This document shows, piece after piece, positions 44,857-54,590 of a stretch of DNA of 64,000 nucleotides. Numbering within the stretch: the first letter of the stretch is position 1; each line of letters begins with the position of its first letter. This stretch comes from Haloferula luteola (lineage in GTDB: Bacteria; Verrucomicrobiota; Verrucomicrobiia; Verrucomicrobiales; Akkermansiaceae). The position numbers and the translations under genes are program-made. The stretch spans positions 1 to 64,000 of the forward strand of contig NZ_JACHFD010000001.1 of NCBI RefSeq assembly GCF_014201715.1, read 5' to 3'. The notes under the pieces were generated by a model that saw nothing but the letters and a program-made list of their open reading frames with translations, did no database searches and was not told the DNA's origin.

Positions 44857-45609
44857 CTAGAGATACAGTTGAAAGGGGAGCGCCCGGAGTTTTCCTTTGA
44901 AGAACGACTTTGCAGAAGGATCGGTGACGACCGCATCAAGGTCTTCGGGACGGGCGAAAAAGTAGTCGCTGCGCAATCCCAGCTTGGTGTGATCGAGCAG
45001 GGCACAGCACCAAGCCGCGTGGCGGAGCATCAACGACTTCAGCCTCGCTTGGTCTGGATTGGGTTCACTGACGCCGCGTTCGAGATCCATCCCACGTCCA
45101 GAAAAGAAGAAGCGATCAACCTTGATCGAAAGCACGGCACTTTCCGTAAGGATTCCCGAAAAGCGACGACCTTTGGGTTCATAGACGCCACCCAATTGAA
45201 TCAGCTCAAGATCGGACCGCGGGGCGAGGCGCTCGATGACCGGCAGAGAGTAGCTGATCACACGCACACCCGCGGGCAAATGAGCGGCGAGTTCCAGTGC
45301 GGTGGAACTGGCATCCAAGAGTAGCGTTTCCCCTGCTTTGACCAGAGAGGCGGCGAGCAACGAAAGATGCCGCTTTTCCTGAAATTGGAGCGCTTCCCGT
45401 TCGTTTTGCGAGAGCTCGGGAAGTCCGGCCGAGGGGTCCAGGGCACCTCCGTGGGCCCGATGGAGGAGTCCTCGTTTGGCGAGAAGATCGAGATCGCGCC
45501 GAATGGTTTCCTCGGCCACCCCAAAATCCCTTGCAAGTTCCGTCGTGCGCACTGTGCCGGTTTCCTTGGCGCGGCTTAGGATGGCGTGATGACGTTCGGC
45601 AGGAAGCAT
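44857..45609 (-). CDS. DeoR-family transcriptional regulator
   Basis: A 250-residue repressor. The N-terminal winged HTH contains TTELARDFGVAEETIRRDLDLLAKRGLLHRAHGGA, the DeoR signature. The C-terminal DeoRC sensor domain has LLLDASSTALELAAHLP and a phosphosugar-binding region. It heads the operon with rhaB and is divergent from the rhamnulose-phosphate aldolase fusion with 110 bases between starts, so it probably represses both in response to a rhamnose intermediate (inference). No clear operator could be picked from the gap. Confidence 0.9.
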   Translation of the reverse strand: MLPAERHHAILSRAKETGTVRTTELARDFGVAEETIRRDLDLLAKRGLLHRAHGGALDPSAGLPELSQNEREALQFQEKRHLSLLAASLVKAGETLLLDASSTALELAAHLPAGVRVISYSLPVIERLAPRSDLELIQLGGVYEPKGRRFSGILTESAVLSIKVDRFFFSGRGMDLERGVSEPNPDQARLKSLMLRHAAWCCALLDHTKLGLRSDYFFARPEDLDAVVTDPSAKSFFKGKLRALPFQLYL

Positions 45610-45719
45610 GGTGAAGGAGAACAGGAAGGAAGTCGGGCGATGTGGGTTTTTGTGGGAAATTGCTTGCTTGAGTGGGTTTTGTCCGGCACGCAGAGCAGCG
45701 TCAATCTCAATTCGAATCC

Positions 45720-47912
45720 ATGCCCGACTTCAAGCACGTCAATTACTCCTGGGACGAGGAACACGCCGCCAAGCTCGATGCGGTTGAGCGACTGGTTTAT
45801 CGTTCGAACCTCTTGGGCGGTGATCAGCGGGTCACCAATACCGGTGGCGGCAACACGTCTTCGAAACTTACTGAAGCCGATCCGTTGACAGGGGAAGAGG
45901 TGGAGGTTCTCTGGGTCAAAGGCTCCGGTGGGGATTTGCGCACAGCCAAGCGGGAGAATTTCTCGTCCCTCTATCAGGAAAAGTTGATAGCCCTGCAGGG
46001 GGTTTATGCGGCCCGTGCTGAAACAGGACTCAAGTCACCTGCCGAAGATGAAATGGTGGGGATGTACACCCACACCACCTTCAATTTGAACCCGCGGGCA
46101 TCGTCGATTGATACCCCCTTGCACAGCTTTTTGCCTGGCAAGCATGTCGATCACATGCATCCGAATGCGATCATCGCGATTGCGGCCTCAAAGCGTTGTG
46201 AGGCGCTCACGCAGGAGATCTTTGGGGGCGAAATGGCGTATGTGCCGTGGATGCGCCCGGGCTTCGAATTGGGTCTAGCGATGCAGGAGATCGCAAAACT
46301 TCATCCAGGAGTTCAGGCGATCATGATGGGGCAGCATGGGTTCATTTCCTGGGATGACGACGATCAAGTTTGCTATCGGAAAACTCTCGAGTGGATTGAA
46401 AAGGCCGCCGCCTACATCGAAGATAAGTATCAAGCTAAAGGTGGGGACGCCACGGTCTTTGGCGGGAGCAAATACCAGACACTTCCCGAAACCGAGCGGC
46501 ATGCCATTCTGTCTGCGGTATTGCCATGGCTGCGAGGTCAAGTTTCCCAACAGAAGCGCTTCATTGGCACGGTCCAGGACGATGAGAAGATTCTTCGCTT
46601 CGTCAATTCTCAGGATGCCCCTCGTCTTTCCGAGTTAGGCACGAGCTGTCCGGATCACTTTTTGCGGACGAAGATCAAGCCGCTTTACGTCGATTGGAAT
46701 CCACAAGCAGAGGATTTGGCGAGCCTGAAAGCCAAGCTAGCCACCGGATTGGAGCAGTATCGTGCCGACTACGCGGACTACTACCACTCCTGCAAACACC
46801 ACAATTCTCCTGCCATGCGGGATCCGAATCCCACGGTGGTTCTGATTCCGGGCCTCGGAATGATTGCTTGGGGGAAAGACAAGTCGGAGTCCCGAGTGAC
46901 CGCCGAATTCTACAACTGTGCGGTCGAGGTGATGCGCGGAGCAGAGGCCATTGACGAATACATTTCCTTGCCGCAGCAAGAGGCATTCGACATCGAATAC
47001 TGGTTGCTGGAGGAAGCAAAACTGCAACGCATGCCCGCAGAGAAAGAATTGGCGCGTCAGGTGGTGGTGGTCATTGGAGCGGGTTCGGGAATTGGTAAGG
47101 AAACCGCTCATCGCCTGGTCAAGGATGGTGCCCATCTGGTGTGTGTCGACCTGAATGCAGAAGCAGCCCAAGCGACCGCATCGGAGATTTCCCAGCGATA
47201 TGGTGTCGGAATTGGGGTCGCAGGAACGGGGGTGTCGAACTGCGGACCGGCGACGTCTTTCGCTGCGAATATCACCGACCGTGCCAGCATTCGTGCCATG
47301 CTCGATCAAGTCGCTCTCGCCTATGGAGGGTTCGATCACATCTGTGTCACGGCGGGAATCTTCGTGCCGAGCGATACGACCGGTCACATCCCAGATGAGA
47401 AATGGGCGCTGACTTTTGCGATCAACGTTACGGGAAGCTATCTCGTTGGCGACGAAGCAGGGAAGACCTGGCGAGATCAAGGCCTGCGAGGCAACCTCGT
47501 GCTCACCACTTCAGCCAATGCGGCTGTGGCAAAGAAGGGCAGCCTCGCTTACGATACCTCCAAGGCAGCCGCCAATCATTTGGTTCGCGAATTGGCCATG
47601 GAGCTATCACCCTTGGTGAGGGTCAATGGGGTGGCACCTGCCACTGTGGTCCAAGGTTCAGCAATGTTCCCTCGTGATCGCGTGATCGGCTCATTGGCGA
47701 AGTATGGGATTCCTTATCAGGATGACGAAGCCACTGAATCCCTCGTTTCCAAGCTGGCCCAGTTCTACGCAGATCGGACGTTGACCAAAAACCCGATCAC
47801 GCCAGCGGATCAGGCCGAAGCCTACTTTTTGCTCGTCACCGAGCGTTTGAGTAAGACGACCGGGCAAGTGATCACAGTGGACGGTGGACTCCACGAAGCC
47901 TTCTTGCGGTGA
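45720..47912 (+). CDS. bifunctional rhamnulose-1-phosphate aldolase / alcohol dehydrogenase
   Basis: A 730-residue fusion. Residues ~1-430 are a class II aldolase: TNTGGGNTSSK, VKGSGGDLRTA, and HVDHMHPNA with zinc-binding His. Residues ~445-730 are a short-chain dehydrogenase: VVVIGAGSGIGKETA (Rossmann loop), VTAGIF, LTTSANAAV and YDTSKAAANH (YxxxK). It cleaves rhamnulose-1-phosphate to dihydroxyacetone phosphate and L-lactaldehyde, which the second domain oxidises or reduces (the family is called RhaE/RhaEW in other bacteria). It is divergent from deoR-rhaB. ATG 45720 precedes the family start. Confidence 0.88.
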   Translation: MPDFKHVNYSWDEEHAAKLDAVERLVYRSNLLGGDQRVTNTGGGNTSSKLTEADPLTGEEVEVLWVKGSGGDLRTAKRENFSSLYQEKLIALQGVYAARAETGLKSPAEDEMVGMYTHTTFNLNPRASSIDTPLHSFLPGKHVDHMHPNAIIAIAASKRCEALTQEIFGGEMAYVPWMRPGFELGLAMQEIAKLHPGVQAIMMGQHGFISWDDDDQVCYRKTLEWIEKAAAYIEDKYQAKGGDATVFGGSKYQTLPETERHAILSAVLPWLRGQVSQQKRFIGTVQDDEKILRFVNSQDAPRLSELGTSCPDHFLRTKIKPLYVDWNPQAEDLASLKAKLATGLEQYRADYADYYHSCKHHNSPAMRDPNPTVVLIPGLGMIAWGKDKSESRVTAEFYNCAVEVMRGAEAIDEYISLPQQEAFDIEYWLLEEAKLQRMPAEKELARQVVVVIGAGSGIGKETAHRLVKDGAHLVCVDLNAEAAQATASEISQRYGVGIGVAGTGVSNCGPATSFAANITDRASIRAMLDQVALAYGGFDHICVTAGIFVPSDTTGHIPDEKWALTFAINVTGSYLVGDEAGKTWRDQGLRGNLVLTTSANAAVAKKGSLAYDTSKAAANHLVRELAMELSPLVRVNGVAPATVVQGSAMFPRDRVIGSLAKYGIPYQDDEATESLVSKLAQFYADRTLTKNPITPADQAEAYFLLVTERLSKTTGQVITVDGGLHEAFLR

Positions 47913-47989
47913 GGGGCGAATAGAAATTTCCAGGTACGCATCTGGGCGTCGATGGCGAGAGCTGTCGGCGCCCTTTGCTTGCGGCTCTT

Positions 47990-49309
47990 TTAGGCCGGTT
48001 CTCCGACCGGAGCTTCCCGTTCTTCCACCGATCGAATCAGTCCGAGGTAGGCCACTGTGCCGGCAAAATACAAGGCGGCGGTGGTGAGGAAAACCATCCA
48101 GTAGGGGAAATCATGGGCTCGTAGTATTTGGAACGTTCGGGCCGCCAGCCACCATGCACCACTCCAGATGGCCCCGCTGCACGCACTGACCAATTCGCGG
48201 TTGCGTTCTCCGACGTAGCTCATCGTCAGTTCACTGATCGCCGGGCCAGCCATGCTCATCAATGGCTGTCGAAGAATGAAGCAAGCCACGGCGACAGGCA
48301 GGGCCCAGCTGGCGGCTTTCACTGTCTCCGTCAATCCCATCACCACAAGCAGCAGCACGGCGACACCTTGGACCCCGAGAATGGCACCCCGCCATCCGAG
48401 CCGACGTTTCACCTCTGGAACCATCAAGCCGGCAATCAGAACCAAGACCGAGTTGGCGGAGCCATACCATGCATAGTCTTTCGAGCCGACCCCATGGACA
48501 TGGTTGAAAAAGAGATTGAGGAACTGGATGCTCAGGCCCGCTCCGGTAGCGATGCACAACGTCGGAACCAAAGCCCGGGTGAGGAGGGGCCATTCCGCTC
48601 GATCGACGTGGAACCACTGGTGACTGCGCGGCTTCTCAGGGACGGGGTCAGGCAGGAGAAACTGAAACACGGGGGCCAGAAAGGCGACCAAGGTCAGGAC
48701 CAGCAAAGTGGCGTGTTCGTCGAGGGGCCAGACTGTCCCTCCGACGGTGATGGACCCGACAGCTTGCAGTCCTCCAGAAAGTAGCCCGCCGCACACACTC
48801 GCCGCCGCCCAGGTGGCGAAGAGTAAACTGAGGGCTTCGCTCGACTGATCCTCCGGGGTCAGGCGGAGTGCCATGGGGAGACTCGCCACGCTGAGCAGGA
48901 GGCTGGCAAAGCCCATGAACAAAAAACACCCGGAAGCCACCGTGAGATGACCCAGTCTGACAGCCTCCAAGGCGGCCAAAGCCGAGCAGGGAAATAAAAT
49001 CGAACCAATGAACAGAGGTTTTCTCAGAGGCTTTCCTCGTAGCCAAAGACCTGCAGGAAGCGCGAGAAGAAGCGTCGCAACAAAGCGCTGAGATCCCAGA
49101 GCGGCAATGGCGGGATCTTCCAGCCCCTGGCTTTTGAGGAATAGGTTCAAAAGCAGAAACTGAGCACTGGTGATCAGATTGATGAGAAACTGTCCAGCCG
49201 CGAGATGATAGAGAGGTCGCGGTAAGGAACCATACCGAGCGAGCCAACCGGGGATTCTGCGGCGGGGCAGGCGCGGAGGTTCGGGGGCATGGGGCGTCGC
49301 GCGCGTCAT
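47990..49309 (-). CDS. MFS transporter
   Basis: A 439-residue membrane protein with about twelve helices and a short basic N-terminus. The cytoplasmic loop between helices 2 and 3 has LRGKPLRKPLF and a mid-protein loop contains DPVPEKPRSHQW, giving the two six-helix halves of the major facilitator superfamily. The substrate is unknown; sugar or drug transport is possible. It is convergent with the rhamnose aldolase fusion (77 bases apart), so a rhamnose role is conceivable but unproven. Confidence 0.8.
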   Translation of the reverse strand: MTRATPHAPEPPRLPRRRIPGWLARYGSLPRPLYHLAAGQFLINLITSAQFLLLNLFLKSQGLEDPAIAALGSQRFVATLLLALPAGLWLRGKPLRKPLFIGSILFPCSALAALEAVRLGHLTVASGCFLFMGFASLLLSVASLPMALRLTPEDQSSEALSLLFATWAAASVCGGLLSGGLQAVGSITVGGTVWPLDEHATLLVLTLVAFLAPVFQFLLPDPVPEKPRSHQWFHVDRAEWPLLTRALVPTLCIATGAGLSIQFLNLFFNHVHGVGSKDYAWYGSANSVLVLIAGLMVPEVKRRLGWRGAILGVQGVAVLLLVVMGLTETVKAASWALPVAVACFILRQPLMSMAGPAISELTMSYVGERNRELVSACSGAIWSGAWWLAARTFQILRAHDFPYWMVFLTTAALYFAGTVAYLGLIRSVEEREAPVGEPA

Positions 49310-49392
49310 CGCGGGCGACGCCTAGCGAGCGGCTGCTAGGACGGCGATCAAAATCCCACGAACGGGGGAGGGACGAGAGATTTTCACGGAAA

Positions 49393-50079
49393 TCAGCACA
49401 CTCTTCTTCGCTGCCATGCGAGAGATCCAAACGTGAGGACGCTCACCCAAGCCCAGGACGGCTCAGGTACCGTGGTGATGGAGTCGAGCTGGAACGAGGC
49501 TCCAGGTGTGATCCGATAGCCATCCAAGTCCAGCGATGAAACCTGAGAGAGATCGATCCATGAGGTGAAGAAGGAGAAGGGGATCTCAACGGAAAAGGCT
49601 CCTTCGGATTCCCAAAAGAGGGGCACCACGGAAAGCGAGCGCTGGGCCGTTCTTCCCCGTTGGTCTCCCACTTCGATCGTGAAAGGAAACGCGATCCCAG
49701 TGTTGGCGGTGACGGTGCCTGATGCAAATTGCAGCATGAAAGCGGTGGCACCATCTGCCAGAAGATCCACGGCGGTGTCGAATTGATAGCTGACGTTGAA
49801 ATAGCCACGGGTATTCCCGCTGACCTCTGGGTCGGGATGGTCGATTCGATACTCCAGCAAACCTTCACTGGTGGTCTCCAAGGTCTGCGTGCGTCCATAG
49901 GTGAGCATGAATCGCCGCTCCGCCTCGAAGTCACCCGTGGGAGAGCCGAAATTCAACCACCGCCCGGGCAGGGAGCTATCCAGCGCCTGTCCCGCGAGAT
50001 CAAAGGAATCAATGACCGCTGCGGGCGCGGTCAAGGTGAGGGTCGGGACAAGGATCAAAGGGTGAAGATTGGGTTTCAT
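49393..50079 (-). CDS. PEP-CTERM exported protein
   Basis: A 228-residue protein with an N-terminal signal peptide (MKPNLHPLILVPTLTLTAPA-A), a beta-rich body of unknown fold, and a C-terminal sorting signal VPEPSWAWVSVLTFGSLAWQRRR: Pro-Glu-Pro, a membrane helix and an Arg cluster. PEP-CTERM proteins are processed by exosortase and delivered to the envelope or exopolysaccharide. No exosortase gene is in the window. The gene is preceded by an AT-rich inverted repeat. Confidence 0.85.
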   Translation of the reverse strand: MKPNLHPLILVPTLTLTAPAAVIDSFDLAGQALDSSLPGRWLNFGSPTGDFEAERRFMLTYGRTQTLETTSEGLLEYRIDHPDPEVSGNTRGYFNVSYQFDTAVDLLADGATAFMLQFASGTVTANTGIAFPFTIEVGDQRGRTAQRSLSVVPLFWESEGAFSVEIPFSFFTSWIDLSQVSSLDLDGYRITPGASFQLDSITTVPEPSWAWVSVLTFGSLAWQRRRVC

Positions 50080-50102
50080 CAGGGAATGCCCTAATGAAAC
50101 CC

Positions 50103-50135
50103 AAAAAGATTTACAATGTATTTCTATTGTAAATC
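50103..50135 (-). terminator. AT-rich inverted repeat with T-run between SGNH and PEP-CTERM genes
   Basis: GATTTACAAT (50108-50117) and ATTGTAAATC (50126-50135) are perfect complements 8 bases apart. Read leftward the stem runs into five T (50103-50107). It lies 21 bases past the SGNH stop and 28 bases before the PEP-CTERM ATG, so it may be a weak-stem terminator or an operator. Confidence 0.5.
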
Positions 50136-50156
50136 CATCGATCGATCATCGTCCTC

Positions 50157-51455
50157 TCAGGGCAGAGCCTTGAGAGTGATTTGGTGTTCGACCGGCTGCA
50201 TGGAGTCGGCCAGTTCGGCGACGAGCTTTTGATGAACTCGTTCGGTTAGATTCGCGACGGCCTCCATGTCGGCGTTGGCTTCTGGGCCATGAAACATGTC
50301 TTTGATCTGACGAGTCTCGTAGTTTTGTTTGCGCTCAGCCGCTGCCCAAACTTTACGGAAGGGCTCCAAAAGAGGGTGCTCCACAAACTCCGCTGCCAGG
50401 TTGATCCCCTGTTCCAGTTGTTCTGCGGAGAATTCGTGGGTTTCTTGACCCCAGGTGACGGCATAGCGCTCGGCGGTTGGGCGCTCGACTTTCAGGGTGA
50501 AGCGATTCAGTTCGGAATCGAAGGGCACCAGAGCTAGCCCGGCGCGCAGGCTATCATCGTTCCCTGGATCGCCGGGTCCTGCCGAGAAGGGAAAGCGTGA
50601 GCTGACCAGAGAGAGGGTTCCTTGGGTCATGCCTTTGACCTCGTGGCCGCCTTTAGCGGTGGCGCGATCGCCGACGACGGTGATTTCCCCAAGATTCCCG
50701 TCGAGACCGAGTCCCTTGAGGAAAGCATAAGCCATTGGAAGGTGGCCCGCCCATCCAGGATGCACGCCGTCTTTGCCGGCCACTTTGAATTCGGGTCCAT
50801 GTTCTTTTTTGGCCTTCCAATCGGCAATCAACATGGGCTCGAAGACGTCGGCGAAACCGGTCTTCTCTTTGGCAGCGAGAGCGATGTCGAGGTTGCGGAA
50901 TTCCGCCAGAGATTGGCTGAGATTGAGCGGGGTCGCGGCCGGATTCTGTTGCCACCCTGGAACGCCATCAATGATTCCGGGCGAGCCTACTACGACTTTT
51001 GTTCCGGCATCCTTGAAGGCCCGGACGACAGCCGTCTGATTTTTCACATACTCGTCGGCAATCCCTTGCTCGAATGGCACGTAGCGAAAGTCATTCATGC
51101 CGTAGCAGGTGGTTGCCACATCCGGCTTGAACCGGAGCACATCGTTCTCCATCCGCTGGAAGAACCCTCCCGCCGTTTCGCCACCCCAACCGAACTGGCG
51201 GCAGGTGACCTGCAATTCGGGCGTGCAGGCGGTCAGATACACTTCCATGATCAGTGAATAGCGCTTCTGCTCCGTGATCGAATCTCCGCAGATGGCCAAG
51301 CGGTCTCCCTTTTCGAGCACCAACCCCGAAGGCTCAGGCGCTGGGGCCAATTGGTAGGGTTCGAAATGCGGATCATCCGGCAGGCCGGCTTCAACGAGCG
51401 GCATCCAGCAGGCAGTCGAGATCAGTGAGGAAATCGCAAGGGTCCGTAGGGTCAT
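50157..51455 (-). CDS. exported SGNH/GDSL hydrolase
   Basis: A 432-residue secreted hydrolase. A signal peptide (about 1-23) precedes the SGNH domain: ICGDSITEQ (nucleophile Ser), FGWGGETAGG (Gly), YGMNDFRY (Asn) and DGVHPGWAGH (catalytic Asp and His). A C-terminal extension of about 170 residues is beta-rich and unassigned. Such enzymes deacetylate polysaccharides or cleave esters; in Verrucomicrobiota they often go with sulfated or acetylated glycans. No sulfatase is adjacent. ATG 51455. Confidence 0.85.
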   Translation of the reverse strand: MTLRTLAISSLISTACWMPLVEAGLPDDPHFEPYQLAPAPEPSGLVLEKGDRLAICGDSITEQKRYSLIMEVYLTACTPELQVTCRQFGWGGETAGGFFQRMENDVLRFKPDVATTCYGMNDFRYVPFEQGIADEYVKNQTAVVRAFKDAGTKVVVGSPGIIDGVPGWQQNPAATPLNLSQSLAEFRNLDIALAAKEKTGFADVFEPMLIADWKAKKEHGPEFKVAGKDGVHPGWAGHLPMAYAFLKGLGLDGNLGEITVVGDRATAKGGHEVKGMTQGTLSLVSSRFPFSAGPGDPGNDDSLRAGLALVPFDSELNRFTLKVERPTAERYAVTWGQETHEFSAEQLEQGINLAAEFVEHPLLEPFRKVWAAAERKQNYETRQIKDMFHGPEANADMEAVANLTERVHQKLVAELADSMQPVEHQITLKALP

Positions 51456-51542
51456 GGGCGATCGATACGCACCAAAACCTCACGGCATTTCCCATGCGTG
51501 AGAAGGATGACAGAAATTTGTCGGCGATTGGCCCAGCGCCCT

Positions 51543-54500
51543 TCAAGGGACCCGTTCCATGCGCAGTCGGAAATAACCCGATGTGGCGGGTGGGAGAGAG
51601 AAAACAAGCACGTTGAGATCCGAGTCGGTCTCCGGAAGGATTCCCGTCCAGCCGTCACTCAGGGTTCCTTCTGAGAAGGAAAGCCATGCACCGGACAAAT
51701 CGGATGATTGCTCCAACTGGTAGCGAACGTCACTCGGGAGGGGCGAGGGCAAACGAAGTCGCAAGGTGCCAGAGGAATCGGCGAGGAGCACAGGCTCGGG
51801 GAAATCCGCGACTGAGGGATCGGAACCGACCGCATGCTCATAAAGATTGTTTCTGCCGTCGCCATCGGGGTCATCGTCGTCTCCTCGTTGGTTGGGATCG
51901 GATATCGTGGCAACACTTTGCTCGAACGGAGTCGTTTCGATTCCGATGGTGGGGGCGACGACCGCCTCAAGGAGGGGAGAAATCAGGAACCGACGATCGC
52001 TGTTCCCGGTGGCGTAATTCAGGCCATGGATCGCCAGCACGTTGGTGCCGGCGACGAGCGCCCCTTCCGGAACGACGATTTCGAAGGTCGCATAGGAGAG
52101 GGCGTCCTCGTCGTTGCGATTGGTCAGCGCATGGCTGTTCCAACTCGGGGTGCCACTGGCAATGTTGTCTCGGGCGATTTCTGTGCCATTGAGGTAGGCA
52201 ACAAAGCCATCGTCATACTTCATTCTCAGGGTGAGCGATAGAATCTGTGGGGAGCCTTCGATTTCGAAGGGGACGCGGAGATAGCAACTTCCCGAGCTTC
52301 CACTCATGGAGTTGGCCACATTGAAGCCGTCGCCGATTTCGGAGAGATAGATACGCCGTCGGCTCGGGTTCTCCACATCGTAGCCGACTCCTGGAAAGCC
52401 TTGGATCCAGGCACCATCGTCAAATCCGGGGAATTGCCATCCCTCAAGGGGCTCTTGGGTGCCTACCCAAGCGGTTGCCGAACTCTCGCGAGAGGCGAGT
52501 TGGAGCTCTTGGTAGCGAGCCGTGAGAGTCACTTCGTCAAAACCCACCTGCTCCCCATCGCTCACCTCAAGTCGGATCACGACGGGAGTATCCGCGGCAC
52601 TGAAAGCCAGCACGGGCTCTTCAGCAGTCGGTGAGGACAGTTGCCCGGGGCCCGACACCACACTCCATTGGTAGGAAAGGGATGGGGTGTCGTCCATAAC
52701 GATCGCCTCCATCGTCAGCTCAGAAGCCGACACATCAAGATCACTCCCTAACTCAACTTGGGGAACCTGATCCGCATAGGTGCCCACCGTGCTCTCGACT
52801 TCGACGAGCAATTCATCGCTGCGAACCTCCTCTGACAAGTGGGCACTGAACCGCAAACGGTACGCTCCCGGCCCCGAAAAGACCGCATCGGTCGAGGCTG
52901 CCAGCGGAGAGGAAAGCACGACATCCTGGCCAACGGGAGATTCGACGACTTCCCAGGAGACCTCTCCTGCCGTGGCGACGGCGTCGAGGTGCAAACCGGT
53001 TCCGGTGGGCAGGCTGACCTTTTCGGCCTGCGGAGAGAGAATGGTGGCAGTCCATTCCGTCGATGTCGGCACGGTTCCCGCGACGCCATATTGGCCAAGG
53101 CTTCCATAGGCGGTGAGACCTGTCGATCCTGTGCCGAGGGCGGTTCCCGTGACACGCAGATAGTAGGTCCCAGCCCCGAGATCGGACTGAAGTGAAACCG
53201 CAAGGGGAAGGGCCGAATCGTCGGTCGCAACTTCGCCGCCCGATGCATTGAGGATCGACGCCTGGAGGTGAAGGTCAGGATCGGTACTCGGACTGGTGAT
53301 GTCGAAGCTCACTTGTCCCCCCGTGGTTTGGAAAACGAACAAATCGGTATCGGAGGATCTTTCGATGATTCCGGAGGCGGTGAGGAGATCGACCCCGCTG
53401 ATTTCCATCGGGCTCGCGCTGGCAAAGGAGTCGGAGTGGTCGTCGGTTCGATAACCGAAGCCATTGCGGGAACTGGAGATGATCGCGAGGTCGTCCTCCG
53501 TGTTGTTGGCGTCGCTGTACTCGCCGCGGCTCCATTGACTCACCGTCGAGGAATACGCGGCTCCCATGATGGGGCCCCAAGTGGAATTGCCGCTGTAATA
53601 GCTGGCCGAGGAAGTGCCGTCGTGATGCAGGCCCATGATATGACCTGCCTCGTGAGCAGCGGCTTCTGCGGCGTAGCTTGCACTGTTGGAGAGTTGATCG
53701 GTGAAGACCCAGGCAGGGGGATCGGTGAAATTGCTCGAAAAGACGTCCACATAGGCGACGCCACCATAGTTGCCGTACCAATCAGAATCTGGAGTGAAGA
53801 TCACCATGGTGCGACGTTGGATGGGGGTCGCATCGAAGACCGCTCGATCGGTGGTCACGTTGATCTGGAAAGGGGAGTAGTCTTCAGCCACTCCGCTCCA
53901 AATCGAGGTGATTTGCGCGGACGAAAAGTTCGGGCCACTGACAACGAGGTCATCGCCGCCATTGTAGGAAGTATTCCATTGGGTGCCACTGACGGTTTCC
54001 CCATCGAAGTCGAGGTAGATCACCGCCTGGGCCGTGGGAAGACTATTGAGGATCGGGGCTGCTTCCGCCAATTCAGGCAATGGGGCCGCGGCCATCTCAG
54101 AAGTCGGAGGCAGGCCTGCGGACTCCGGACCGGAGCAGATCAGCTCCGAGACGGCGACTTGCTGGAGAGTCGTGTGGCGCGCGTCTCCTGCAAGCAACCA
54201 CCCAGATTGGGTGTGTCGGGGAACCAGTCGAGCTTCCCAAGCATCTCCAAGGGCGGCGAGGAATAGATTTTCGCCGTCCTCCAAAAGCAAGTTCGCCAAC
54301 AGGCGACCGTCCGGAAGATTTTGCAAAAAGGTCACCACACCTTCACTGACGTTCCCAAGTGCAAAGGGAAGGTGAATCCGGTCTCCTTTTGCCCAATTTT
54401 CCCGAGTCGTTTTCTCCCAGGGAGGAGCCTCAAGAAGCGGGTGGGGCTTCGGACGGAGGGTGGGGGATTTCGAAGCGCCCCCCGTCGCTTTTGGAGCCGA

Positions 54501-54590
54501 ACTGGGGCGTTCGCTCGCGAAAAACGCAACCAGGCAAAAAATGGCCACCCCTGTGGCCAGGACGGAAAGAGGATGGAGCAAACGACCCAT
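51543..54590 (-). CDS. large secreted zinc metalloprotease with C-terminal beta domains
   Basis: A 1015-residue exported protein. An N-terminal anchor (PLSVLATGVAIFCLVAFFA) and a ~130-residue propeptide-like region precede a metzincin-like domain with AAHEAGHIMGLHHDGT near residue 310 (HExxHxxGxxHD: three zinc His and the Glu base). A PPC-type beta domain (DLFVFQTTGGQVSFDI, GTYYLRVTG), Ig-like domains and an FN/lectin-like block follow. Near the C-terminus, DPDGDGRNNLYEHAVG is a calcium-binding-like repeat. Likely degrades extracellular protein. ATG 54590 is preferred to an upstream in-frame start at 54641. Confidence 0.82.
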   Translation of the reverse strand: MGRLLHPLSVLATGVAIFCLVAFFASERPSSAPKATGGASKSPTLRPKPHPLLEAPPWEKTTRENWAKGDRIHLPFALGNVSEGVVTFLQNLPDGRLLANLLLEDGENLFLAALGDAWEARLVPRHTQSGWLLAGDARHTTLQQVAVSELICSGPESAGLPPTSEMAAAPLPELAEAAPILNSLPTAQAVIYLDFDGETVSGTQWNTSYNGGDDLVVSGPNFSSAQITSIWSGVAEDYSPFQINVTTDRAVFDATPIQRRTMVIFTPDSDWYGNYGGVAYVDVFSSNFTDPPAWVFTDQLSNSASYAAEAAAHEAGHIMGLHHDGTSSASYYSGNSTWGPIMGAAYSSTVSQWSRGEYSDANNTEDDLAIISSSRNGFGYRTDDHSDSFASASPMEISGVDLLTASGIIERSSDTDLFVFQTTGGQVSFDITSPSTDPDLHLQASILNASGGEVATDDSALPLAVSLQSDLGAGTYYLRVTGTALGTGSTGLTAYGSLGQYGVAGTVPTSTEWTATILSPQAEKVSLPTGTGLHLDAVATAGEVSWEVVESPVGQDVVLSSPLAASTDAVFSGPGAYRLRFSAHLSEEVRSDELLVEVESTVGTYADQVPQVELGSDLDVSASELTMEAIVMDDTPSLSYQWSVVSGPGQLSSPTAEEPVLAFSAADTPVVIRLEVSDGEQVGFDEVTLTARYQELQLASRESSATAWVGTQEPLEGWQFPGFDDGAWIQGFPGVGYDVENPSRRRIYLSEIGDGFNVANSMSGSSGSCYLRVPFEIEGSPQILSLTLRMKYDDGFVAYLNGTEIARDNIASGTPSWNSHALTNRNDEDALSYATFEIVVPEGALVAGTNVLAIHGLNYATGNSDRRFLISPLLEAVVAPTIGIETTPFEQSVATISDPNQRGDDDDPDGDGRNNLYEHAVGSDPSVADFPEPVLLADSSGTLRLRLPSPLPSDVRYQLEQSSDLSGAWLSFSEGTLSDGWTGILPETDSDLNVLVFSLPPATSGYFRLRMERVP

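Noticed and set aside
47955-47996. Possible terminator between the aldolase fusion and the MFS gene
   Set aside because: Only a 5-bp AGAGC/GCTCT pairing around a long loop before TTTT; too weak to claim.
53268-54266. 332-codon open frame antisense to the metalloprotease
   Set aside because: Repetitive Gly/Val/Ile composition typical of shadows of beta-rich genes; the sense strand has an intact HExxH protein.
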